Shown here piece after piece: positions 1-6,890 of a stretch of DNA of 10,627 nucleotides (its first letter is position 1; every line of letters starts with the position of its first letter). The stretch covers positions 1 through 10,627 of the forward strand of contig JAJXUF010000110.1 in the NCBI GenBank assembly GCA_021783175.1. The letters are read 5' to 3'. This stretch comes from Pseudomonadota bacterium (GTDB taxonomy: Bacteria > Pseudomonadota > Gammaproteobacteria > Acidiferrobacterales > UBA6901). The translations under genes and the position numbers were made by a program. Below the pieces are notes generated by a model. The model was not told the origin of the DNA and searched no databases. It saw nothing but the letters and a program-made list of their open reading frames with translations.

Positions 1-38
1 GCTGGGGGTTACAGGTTCGATTCCTGTCGGGCAGGCCA
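1..38 (+). tRNA. 3' half of a tRNA, isotype not determinable
   Basis: The window opens inside a tRNA. The bases read as the 3' strand of the anticodon stem (GCTGG), a 5-base variable loop (GGGTT), a T arm with stem ACAGG/CCTGT around TTCGATT, the acceptor strand CGGGCAG, discriminator G and an encoded CCA ending at 38. The anticodon lies outside the window. The T arm and 3' end resemble proteobacterial tRNA-Arg genes, which often sit just before tRNA-His, but this is only a resemblance. The gene is 10 bases upstream of tRNA-His and is probably co-transcribed with it. Confidence 0.85.
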
Positions 39-48
39 GGTTAACGGT

Positions 49-125
49 GGTGGCTGTAGCTCAGTTGGTAGAGTCCAGGATTGTGATTCCTGTTGTCGTG
101 GGTTCGAGTCCCATCAGCCACCCCA
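49..125 (+). tRNA. tRNA-His (GTG anticodon)
   Basis: This is a complete 77-base cloverleaf with encoded CCA. It has the extra 5' G (G-1 at 49) typical of tRNA-His opposite a C discriminator (122). The acceptor GTGGCTG pairs with CAGCCAC, the D arm is GCTC/GAGT with one G-T pair, the anticodon stem CAGGA/TCCTG encloses TTGTGAT with anticodon GTG at 83-85, and the T stem is GTGGG/CCCAT. The integrase starting 115 bases downstream and reading away makes the 3' half of this tRNA the likely attachment site, which integration would leave intact. Confidence 0.97.
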
Positions 126-145
126 ACGCCCCCTAAAACACCGTT

Positions 146-186
146 AAGTGCATGTTTCACAATGAAATCATGCACTTTCATGTGAA
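146..186. promoter_or_regulatory. Inverted-repeat cluster between tRNA-His and integrase
   Basis: Several nested inverted repeats sit in this AT-rich spacer. AAGTGCATG (146-154) is matched by CATGCACTT (169-177). TTTCA (155-159) is matched by TGAAA (163-167). TTCAC (156-160) is matched by GTGAA (182-186). Their position between the presumed attachment site and the integrase start fits integrase arm-type or excisionase binding sites, or an operator controlling the integrase. The repeats are directly visible; the role is inferred. Confidence 0.45.
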
Positions 187-239
187 GCTGGGCAACTGGT
201 TGCTACACAGTCTGTTACACAACCTTCGTGGAGCAGACC

Positions 240-1967
240 ATGAAAGCGATCTCCGATTGCATCTACGCGCGCGGCAAGCACGGCATCAAGTACGTGCGTC
301 GCCGCATCCCAGCCGCCCTCCGCGCGGCCTACCCCGCCCACCAGACACACATCGTCCGCAGCCTGGGCACCGCCGACCCGCGCCATGCCAAAGAACGCGC
401 CCGCGCCGAGTTGGCACGAATCGACGCGGAGTTCCGGCTCAAGAGTCAGCAACTGGACCTGAGCCGGGCGTCGCTTGCTGCCAAGCGCGTGTCCAAGCTC
501 TCTGACGAGGAACTGCAGGGCATCGCTCGTTTCTGGGTACGGCAGGTACTGGTGAACGACGAACACCGCCGGCAGCAAGGCATGGACGATATCGAATTCG
601 ACGAGCTCGGGGCGCAGTTGGCCGACCAGCGGGCGGAGTTCGGACGCATGCTCGCGCAGGGCAAGAGCCTCGGCATGTTTTCGGCTTTGCACGGGTTTCT
701 TTATCTATGTGGCTTGGACTTCGACCCCGACCAAGACGAAGCCAAGCGCGCCTCCTACGTCTTTCTCCGCGCGGTCGTCGCGACGCTGGATTATCAGCTC
801 GCACGTCAGCGCGGCGATTTGGTGGACACGGACACGGTTGCCCCGGAGACAAAACACCCGCTCTTTACAGTCGTTCCAGAACGCGCGCCGGCCGACCCAA
901 GCGCTCCAACCTGGGACAAGGTCTTCGAGACCTGGCGCACCTATGTGGAAAACCGGCCCAAGCCGACGACCATCTCCGCGCAGACCCCATGGCGTGACTT
1001 GCGGCGCTTCGCGGAAGGCAAGGGAGTTCGCTCGCCGGCCGAGGTTACGCCTGAGCTGATGACTGACTTCGCGCATTACATGCGCGAGCGCGGCCTCGAG
1101 GTCCCGACCATTAACGAGCGCATCGGCAAGGTCCGCGCCATTTACAAGATCGCCGTCGGCAAACACGTCCTCAAGGTCAACCCAGCGGCCAACACCCTAG
1201 GTTTCAAGCAAAACGGCGTGAAGAGACGGCGCAAGCGGCGGCTTCCGTTTGACGCGAACGATCTTCAACTGCTGTTTGGTTCGGAGATCTTCACCCAGCA
1301 CAAACGGTCCAAAGGTCAGGCGGGCGAGGCGACCTACTGGATCCCAGTCTTGATGTTCTACACAGGCGCGCGGCCGGAAGAGGTTGCCGGCCTGGCCCTT
1401 AGCGACCTGCGCCACGACCCTAAGCTCGGTTGGTACTTCAATATCGTCGACCGCCCCTGCGAGGAGGACCGCGACCTCTTCGATGCCGATGATGTCCCCA
1501 ATAGTCACCGTCGCACGCTCAAGAACGCGCCCTCCGAGCGGCGCGTACCGGTGGCCCAGCAACTCCTGGACCTGGGCTTGCTACGCTACGTGGAGTCGCT
1601 GCGGACCCAAGGCGCTACGGTGTTTTTCCCCACCTTGAAGAAGGACTTCCACGAGAAGTTGTCGGGATCCTTTTCGAAGTTCTTCGGCCGCTACAAGCGC
1701 GCCATCGGCATCAATGACCCACGGAAGGTCCTCTACTCCTTCCGCCACTGCATGAAGGACATGCTGGAGGCGGCGGGTGTGCCGACAAAGTATCTGCAGC
1801 GCCTGCTTGGCCATACGACTGGCGACGGCGCCGTCACAGACGGCTATGGGTCAGATCTCCCATTGGAGCGAATTGTCGAGCACTTTTCGCGAATACAGTT
1901 CCCAAGCATCCCTGCCCTACCTTGGCAACCTGGCCGTGGCACCATTTGCCTGAAGGCTACCAAGTGA
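240..1967 (+). CDS. Tyrosine recombinase (site-specific integrase)
   Basis: This is a 575-residue integrase predicted to insert and excise the element at tRNA-His. ATG 240 is chosen because GGAG lies 6 bases ahead; an in-frame GTG at 228 would add four residues and lacks that spacing. The N-terminus (about 1-70, with YVRRRIPAALR and the SLGTAD..HAKERA pattern) matches the DUF6538 type that precedes many island integrases. A SAM-like core-binding domain follows around 220-320, and the catalytic domain from about 335. Visible active-site residues are Arg378 (TGARPEE), Arg502 (SFRH), His525 (LLGH) and nucleophile Tyr536 (DGYGSD). The position usually held by the box II histidine is Tyr499 (YSFR). 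The frame is open to its natural stop. The gene ends 29 bases from the convergent primase/helicase gene. No excisionase gene is seen. Confidence 0.95.
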   Translation: MKAISDCIYARGKHGIKYVRRRIPAALRAAYPAHQTHIVRSLGTADPRHAKERARAELARIDAEFRLKSQQLDLSRASLAAKRVSKLSDEELQGIARFWVRQVLVNDEHRRQQGMDDIEFDELGAQLADQRAEFGRMLAQGKSLGMFSALHGFLYLCGLDFDPDQDEAKRASYVFLRAVVATLDYQLARQRGDLVDTDTVAPETKHPLFTVVPERAPADPSAPTWDKVFETWRTYVENRPKPTTISAQTPWRDLRRFAEGKGVRSPAEVTPELMTDFAHYMRERGLEVPTINERIGKVRAIYKIAVGKHVLKVNPAANTLGFKQNGVKRRRKRRLPFDANDLQLLFGSEIFTQHKRSKGQAGEATYWIPVLMFYTGARPEEVAGLALSDLRHDPKLGWYFNIVDRPCEEDRDLFDADDVPNSHRRTLKNAPSERRVPVAQQLLDLGLLRYVESLRTQGATVFFPTLKKDFHEKLSGSFSKFFGRYKRAIGINDPRKVLYSFRHCMKDMLEAAGVPTKYLQRLLGHTTGDGAVTDGYGSDLPLERIVEHFSRIQFPSIPALPWQPGRGTICLKATK

Positions 1968-1996
1968 CGTTGTGGCGTCCGAAATCGCCGAGAGCC

Positions 1997-4642
1997 TCAG
2001 TGATAGTCCGATAGTCGTCCTTCCGCTGTTGCCATCAGGCCCAATGGGGCCTGATGAGATACTTCATCGGCTCGCGTTTCGGAGATCGTGGCTGTTGCGG
2101 CCGGTGCGAGTTTTGGCATACCCTTGCCCAGCACCTCGAGCTTGAGCGGCAGCACGCGCAGCTGCCCGGTCCGCGGAAAGCTCCCCCTCACGGTGTTGCG
2201 CCCCGCGTCCCCTTCCAGCAGCCAGCCCGCGGCCTGCCATTGGCGCCATAGCGCTCGCTCCGTGAGCGTAATGCCGGTTTTTTTTACGATCAGTTCATAG
2301 GCCGCGCCAGGGACCAAGTACACGACATCCCGGATCCCATCTACCCAGCCGAGCATCTCGCCCTGTGGGTAGGACTCCAACCACCCGAAAGACTGAGGTC
2401 CCCTGGGCTGGCCACCTTTGGCCTTTTCCTGGAGGTGCGCCAATCCCGTGGCCAGGGCTTCACGGATAGCATCCAAGGCTCTCTGCGCCGGGCTTACCTC
2501 CTGGACCTGCGCCCGGTGCGCCATGGCACTATCGCGCAGCACCGCGAAGCCCTCCTCCGCCAGCTGTTTGGCTTCCTCGTCAGCCAGCGCCCCTTGGCGC
2601 CGCAGGTGGCTGGCATAGGCTGCGAAGCCCACAGCGAGATAGGCCACCTGCTCAGGTGCCCGACCCGTGAGCCCACAAGCCATAGCGCGGCTTCGGTAGT
2701 CCTCGAATCGTCTCTTGTAGGCATCGAAATCCTTGAGGCCGGCAAGATGCTGTATGTATAGCGCCATGGAGGCGGCGAGCTTACCCTGCCCGCCATCGGC
2801 TTGGGTTATCGTGAGCGCCGCCCAGTCTACGTCCTCCCGCGAAAGCGGCACCACCAATAGCCGGTTCTGCTCGGAGTGACCCCGCAGCCCCATTTCGGCG
2901 GTAAACACCAGCAAGCCCCGCGGCAGGCGAACCGGGCGTTCTTCCAGGCGGACGTTCGAGCGCGTGCGCCCGTCCCGGTTGCCGATGCCCCGCACAAGCA
3001 TGGAAACCGTTTGTTCCATGGTCTGCTGCTCGCGGGGGCTGGCTGCAGGATAGTAATCGTCCACAATCCCGAGCACATCCTTGGCGCGGAACACCCGGCC
3101 CTCGATTGAAGCGTAGGTGCTGCGGCAGCTGGCCAGCACGTGGTGGCGATCCACGCCCGTCCCGAAGTGGGCGGCGATGGCACTGGCCACCGAAGTCTTG
3201 CCGCTCTCAGAGGTGCCTTCCAGCCACAGCCCAAAGTCCACCTGCAATTCGTTGGCCACTGGCGCCAAGAAGGCGGCCCCGATGAGGGGCACGGTGACTG
3301 AACGGGGCGCTATGTCCAGCACTCGCAGCGAGGCTTGCGCCGCTTGCAACCGCGCATCGTCGTCGCTGGGGGGCACAGACAGCGCATAGCGTTCCAGGCC
3401 TTGACGCAGATCCACCGTCAGGCCGGCCACTGGTCCCGCCGCCCCGATGCAGGCGCCGGCGGTGAGGAACACTTGGCTGCCGTCGGCCAGTGTAGTCCAG
3501 CCGGTGTGAACGAACTCCCTCGACACCGGAATTTCACCACCGTCCTTGACGCTCAGCGCGCGCGCGGCATCCACAAGGAACTCCCGATTGGTGCGTGCAG
3601 GGTACACGCGACATCCGGCTCCCCAAGCTTCGGCCACCCAGTCCAACTTGGCAAACTCGCTGGCCGGCACCTGATGCACAGGCAGCTGCTTGCCATGGCG
3701 CTTGCCGCTCACTTTCAGATCCCGGCTGGTGGACTGGCCGTCATCACGAACGACCTCGGAGTCGATGCGTACCGAGAAATCCGCCACGGGGATCTCCGTG
3801 ACCTCCCCCTCCTTGCCGTAGTTCAACCGAACCAGGGCGCCGGAGGGTGCGACGGCGTAGTCTACCGGGCCCTGTACTGAACCCGAGGCAGCCTTTTGCA
3901 GCACGGCCTTGTCCTCGTCCGTGACGGACTTCTCTGAGCGCGGCCTCCTCCGATGGGTCTCTTGAGTATCCTCCAGCTCGACCGGCCGCGCCTCGGCCAG
4001 AAAGCTGCTGACGAGCTCCCGCAGCGCGTCGGCCACATCGGCGTCCAGCTGGCTCATGCCATCCCACTCACGTAGCCGGCATTGCACGAAGTCGGTGGCT
4101 CCAGCGCCGTTCTTGCCATAGCACACCCAACGGGACAGCGGCTTGCCGAGTTTTATCAGCTGCCGTGCCACAGCCCGGGCATAGTGCTTACCAGGTTCGT
4201 CGGCATCGCGCCAGATAATCACCGCCCGGTCTTCGAAGCGGAAGGAGTTCGTGAGCTGGGACCAGTCTGCCTTGTCGGCAGCATTGGCGCCACCGGGGCT
4301 CGTAACTGCTGCGAATCCTAGCTGGTGCAAGGCGGCGGCGTCCTTTTCCCCCTCGGTGATGATGATAGGCCCGAGATTCGCCAGCGTCTGCAGCCCGAAG
4401 AGGGGGCGTAGGTCCGAGTCAGAATATCCGGCGCGCAGGCCACCATCGGGGGTGACGTCAAAATAGGGCAGGTACTGTTTGGATTTGCCTTCAACGCTCG
4501 GGTTGTCGTAACGCGCAACGTGCCCGACCACGGCTTTGCCATCGGCGCTCAGGTAGTCCCAAAGCGCCGTTAGCTCGTAAGCGGCATCGGCTTCTTTCGG
4601 TTTGTAGGTTTTCCGGATGTATGGAGGGAAATCTTTGGTCAT
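1997..4642 (-). CDS. TOPRIM plus P-loop helicase-like replication protein (DUF927-type)
   Basis: This 881-residue protein is predicted to act in replication of the element, combining primase-related and helicase-like parts. An N-terminal TOPRIM-like domain shows the TEGEKD motif (96-101, glutamate at 97) and RDADEPG with Asp146 and Asp148. A middle stretch of about 230-330 is charged and unassigned. The C-terminal P-loop NTPase has Walker A GTSESGKTS (476-484, Lys482), a Walker B-like VLGIVDDYY with Asp528/529, and a later strand LLVFTAEM (577-584) in a sensor-like position. This layout matches DUF927-type helicases of mobile elements. ATG 4642 is preferred, with a weak AAGAAG upstream; an in-frame TTG at 4669 would add nine residues. 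The zinc ribbon such proteins normally need is encoded separately, 60 bases upstream. No recognisable priming polymerase domain is seen beyond TOPRIM. Confidence 0.88.
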   Translation of the reverse strand: MTKDFPPYIRKTYKPKEADAAYELTALWDYLSADGKAVVGHVARYDNPSVEGKSKQYLPYFDVTPDGGLRAGYSDSDLRPLFGLQTLANLGPIIITEGEKDAAALHQLGFAAVTSPGGANAADKADWSQLTNSFRFEDRAVIIWRDADEPGKHYARAVARQLIKLGKPLSRWVCYGKNGAGATDFVQCRLREWDGMSQLDADVADALRELVSSFLAEARPVELEDTQETHRRRPRSEKSVTDEDKAVLQKAASGSVQGPVDYAVAPSGALVRLNYGKEGEVTEIPVADFSVRIDSEVVRDDGQSTSRDLKVSGKRHGKQLPVHQVPASEFAKLDWVAEAWGAGCRVYPARTNREFLVDAARALSVKDGGEIPVSREFVHTGWTTLADGSQVFLTAGACIGAAGPVAGLTVDLRQGLERYALSVPPSDDDARLQAAQASLRVLDIAPRSVTVPLIGAAFLAPVANELQVDFGLWLEGTSESGKTSVASAIAAHFGTGVDRHHVLASCRSTYASIEGRVFRAKDVLGIVDDYYPAASPREQQTMEQTVSMLVRGIGNRDGRTRSNVRLEERPVRLPRGLLVFTAEMGLRGHSEQNRLLVVPLSREDVDWAALTITQADGGQGKLAASMALYIQHLAGLKDFDAYKRRFEDYRSRAMACGLTGRAPEQVAYLAVGFAAYASHLRRQGALADEEAKQLAEEGFAVLRDSAMAHRAQVQEVSPAQRALDAIREALATGLAHLQEKAKGGQPRGPQSFGWLESYPQGEMLGWVDGIRDVVYLVPGAAYELIVKKTGITLTERALWRQWQAAGWLLEGDAGRNTVRGSFPRTGQLRVLPLKLEVLGKGMPKLAPAATATISETRADEVSHQAPLGLMATAEGRLSDYH
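2033..2056. repeat. Perfect 10-bp inverted repeat in the 3' end of the replication gene
   Basis: CATCAGGCCC (2033-2042) and GGGCCTGATG (2047-2056) form a perfect stem with a 4-base loop. It lies within the last codons of the minus-strand gene and about 65 bases past the end of the integrase. No T-run follows on either strand, so it is not a canonical intrinsic terminator. It could still slow polymerase or protect the 3' end of the convergent transcripts. Confidence 0.5.
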
Positions 4643-4702
4643 GATTTTTCTTCTTGTTATTGTGATCAAAGCGGCCGATTTGCCCGATCCTGGGCTGCCC
4701 GG

Positions 4703-4987
4703 TTACCGCCCCAAGGCCTGGCGTGCGAGCTCCTTCAAAGCCTGCGCAAACGATATGTCGTGGGCTTGTTGATAATGGGCGATGATGTCCCCGCCCTTGG
4801 CGCCGCAAGAGAAGCAGACGTAACCGCCTGTCTGAAGATTCACGCGGTAGGATCCTGGGCGGTTATCCGCGTGAAAGGGGCATAGCCCACCGTCCACCCA
4901 GCCGTCTGCGCTAGGGCGGCCGCTCCAGGTATCGTAATAGTCTGCTGGGCTTAGGGCCCGCTTGATGGTGTCAGCGACAAGGTTCAT
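4703..4987 (-). CDS. Small CHC2 zinc-ribbon protein (DnaG-type primase zinc domain)
   Basis: This 94-residue protein consists of little more than the zinc-binding domain that bacterial DnaG primases use to recognise template DNA. The metal ligands are Cys36 and His39 (CPFH) and Cys58 and Cys61 (CFSC), with the family's typical YVCFSCGAKGGDI stretch and a helical tail. In DnaG this domain is fused to TOPRIM; here it stands alone and the TOPRIM part lies in the next gene, so the two products probably act as a split primase. Its ATG overlaps the HTH gene's stop as ATGA, and AAGGAGG lies 8 bases ahead inside the upstream gene, indicating translational coupling. Confidence 0.92.
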   Translation of the reverse strand: MNLVADTIKRALSPADYYDTWSGRPSADGWVDGGLCPFHADNRPGSYRVNLQTGGYVCFSCGAKGGDIIAHYQQAHDISFAQALKELARQALGR

Positions 4988-5367
4988 TGTTCATTCCTCC
5001 TTGCCACGTATAGCGACGTCGCGTGCAAATTTTTGCGACGCCGTGAAATTTTTTGTCGGATGGCCCAATCAGGCCCTGTAACGCCCGGATCGGTGCCAGC
5101 TGACGAAGCGACCGTCTCGGCCGTTTCCACGAGAAGTTGTCTCAGGCGTAGGACGGCAGGCCAGGGCATGGCCCTGTCACTGCCAGGGGCCAGCCAGGCG
5201 TTTATCGTCGACAGTGAAACACCAAGCTGGCGGGCGAGGTCGGCCCGGTCGGCGCGCAGGGCGGCCAGTGCCTCGAGTAGCAGGTTATTTCTCGGATAGT
5301 CGGGCGTTGCAGCATTAACGGCAACGGCCAGCAGGACGGAGACAGAAAGCGAAGGCAGGTGGTTCAT
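4984..5367 (-). CDS. Small helix-turn-helix DNA-binding protein
   Basis: This 127-residue protein heads the replication operon. ATG 5367 is chosen because GGGGA lies 7 bases upstream; an in-frame GTG at 5394 would add nine residues. A helix-turn-helix is visible around 41-60 (RADLARQLGVSLSTINAWLA), an XRE/Cro-like pattern, within a helical domain running to about 82. The C-terminus (108-127) is strongly basic, with RRRKN and ARRNEQ. It may be the element's repressor or a replication initiator. Similar AT-rich repeats lie just upstream of it and within its own 3' end before the CHC2 gene, which would suit autoregulation. The family is not identified with certainty. Confidence 0.72.
   Translation of the reverse strand: MNHLPSLSVSVLLAVAVNAATPDYPRNNLLLEALAALRADRADLARQLGVSLSTINAWLAPGSDRAMPWPAVLRLRQLLVETAETVASSAGTDPGVTGPDWAIRQKISRRRKNLHATSLYVARRNEQ
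5017..5040. promoter_or_regulatory. Nested inverted repeat ahead of the CHC2 gene
   Basis: CGTCGC (5017-5022) pairs with GCGACG (5035-5040), enclosing a second inverted repeat GCAAA-TT-TTTGC (5025-5036). The block lies in the last codons of the HTH gene, about 30 bases upstream of the CHC2 start. The 8-mer CGTATAGC at 5007-5014 next to it also occurs at 5397-5404 beside the comparable repeat upstream of the HTH gene. An operator is possible; the function is inferred. Confidence 0.4.
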
Positions 5368-5396
5368 GAGGTGTTCCCCAAATAATTGGTACACCT

Positions 5397-5447
5397 CGTA
5401 TAGCTACCGGGCGCGACAATTTTGCCGGACGTGCAAAATAATTTGCA
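5397..5447. promoter_or_regulatory. Operator-like repeats upstream of the HTH operon
   Basis: This stretch precedes the HTH start on the minus strand. It contains CGTATAGC (5397-5404) and a perfect inverted repeat TGCAAA-ATAA-TTTGCA (5432-5447). The GTGCAAA element and the CGTATAGC 8-mer both recur near 5007-5030. No convincing -35/-10 pair was found. A binding site for the HTH protein, or part of an origin, would fit the position. Confidence 0.45.
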
Positions 5448-5807
5448 GCCGCGCGCCTCCAAAACAATAAATCATCTGGAGTTCAGCATTTCGCCTTTGT
5501 TGTAAGCCCCCCACCCCAATCTACCCAACACGCCCAAGATGACAAGTGAACATGTCGGATTCAGGCCGGTGAGTGGCAGAGAGCAGCCAATCAGACGGGC
5601 ACTAATTGACAAGTGGTCGGCCCAAGCGGCCGCTGGCGTTCTGAGTAAGGCTGGTCCGCTATGCGCTGAAAACCTGCCGTTGATTGGATTTCAAGCTGAG
5701 TGACTGCTTCCAAGAAGGTGAACTCACGCTCCCGACCCAGAAGGGAACTTCGCCAATTGAGAAAGCGGATATTCCTAGTAGCTTTTCTTGGCGCCCAGCA
5801 CGATAGT
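5448..5807. other. Non-coding stretch between replication block and cargo
   Basis: No supported gene is present. A 9-base direct repeat TGACAAGTG occurs at 5540-5548 and 5607-5615. On the plus strand about 5681-5801 reads open without a credible start or ribosome-binding site and resembles nothing I recognise, so it may be debris of an older gene. The region marks the junction between the GC-rich mobility half and the lower-GC cargo half. Confidence 0.5.
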
Positions 5808-6694
5808 TCAATCGATTCGAGATTTACCAGACATTAGATGCTCATGCTCTCCGAGCAGGTAGCCAATATAGCTACGAATCAGATTGCAGTAGAGGCGACT
5901 TTCAGTAAGCGAGATTTGGATGCCTTCGTTGATATCCAAACCATGCCGCACGCCGCCACCAGAAGGTGACGATAGATATCCGTGTAGCGTGTTTACCCAA
6001 TCGAGCACCCGGTCTAGCGCGGTGCCCGGATGCTTGTTTCTCAAATCTCGCGAGATTTGATTGAAATACTTACCGGCAATGGTCCCAGATTCGGTTCCAC
6101 CCCGCGAAAGGCCGTGGAGACCGTTTCCAGAAGCCACAGCAGCTCTTGAACGGCCTCACGCGGTCGCCCCTCGGACAATAGCTCTTCGGATCGCTCAATC
6201 GACGAGGCGTAGACCTCTGCCGCCGCTTCCGCCAGCGAAGGAGCGGATTTCGGAACGGGGACCGGCAATGGGCTGGACTCGAGAGCGACGAGGTCTGGAT
6301 AATGAACCTCATAACCGACATTGTGCTTGCGAAGCACCGTGTTGATCAGCGTTTCATCCGGTACCCACCAATCGGGTTGTCGCCTTGTTAATGAAGCACA
6401 TGCGTCGTAGAAGGCCTCAATGAACACCGGTGCATTGTCGGCAGCATCTTTCATGTGGCGTTCAAGATCACTGGCGGCCCACTGCTCATTTGAACTGCGC
6501 ACGTGACTCACGCCAGCAGCAGCGGCAAACTGAGATTTGAAGTGCTCCAACAAGCCTTGACGACTGCCCTGGGTAGCCACCTTCGATGCGAGCCCCAGGA
6601 ACTCTTCAACCGCCTCAAACGGCAAGCACTTATTGAGGTAGGCGCCATCTTCCGGGGCTTGGAACCGCCACTTGTTGTCGAACTTCAAAACCAT
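5808..6694 (-). pseudogene. Frameshifted gene of unknown family, about 295 residues if repaired
   Basis: Two overlapping minus-strand frames read as one gene. The first frame starts at ATG 6694 (AGGG about 6 bases ahead) and is protein-like through Gly204 (VEPNLG), then runs into a short tail ending at 6041. The second frame continues sensibly from TIAGKYFNQ for 91 residues to a stop at 5808. Adding one C to the CCC run at 6084-6086 joins them as ...NLG-TIAGKYF. The first part contains a helical 160-200 segment (ERSEELLSEGRPREAVQELL); the second has a GGGVRHGLD motif followed by a hydrophobic helix. I do not recognise the family. It may be a genuine mutation, a sequencing error or, less likely, a programmed frameshift. 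The surrounding cargo makes a defence-type role conceivable but unproven. Confidence 0.7.
6041..6060. repeat. Perfect 20-bp palindrome
   Basis: TCAAATCTCG is followed directly by its exact reverse complement, with no spacer. It lies inside the frameshifted gene, about 25 bases beyond the frameshift point in the direction of transcription, and its first three bases form the premature stop of the first frame. It is readable as ordinary codons in the second frame, so it may simply be coding sequence. Confidence 0.6.
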
Positions 6695-6890
6695 TATTCG
6701 CCCTATACCTTCCCGAGTTTAGCCTGTACTCGAATGTTGCCCGCCTCCTAGATTCAGGCCCCGGGCAGCCAATTTTCGCGGTGTAGCACGCCGCTCATGG
6801 CCGGCTGCCGCCGCCGGGCGTTACTCCCAAACGGCCTTCTCGCTTGCGTCCGTGTTGATGGATGACGCGGGCATCTGTATAGAAACTTGG

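Noticed and set aside
228..239. GTG start for the integrase four codons upstream
   Set aside because: The ATG at 240 has GGAG at proper spacing, which the GTG at 228 lacks; the extra residues are not needed.
3335..3880. Long plus-strand open frame of 181 codons inside the replication gene
   Set aside because: It is antisense to the well-supported TOPRIM/helicase coding sequence in high-GC DNA, where such shadows are expected, and no start signal is visible.
5540..5615. Direct repeat TGACAAGTG as a target-site duplication or iteron
   Set aside because: There are only two copies of nine bases, 67 bases apart, with no insertion-sequence ends between them; chance is a sufficient explanation.
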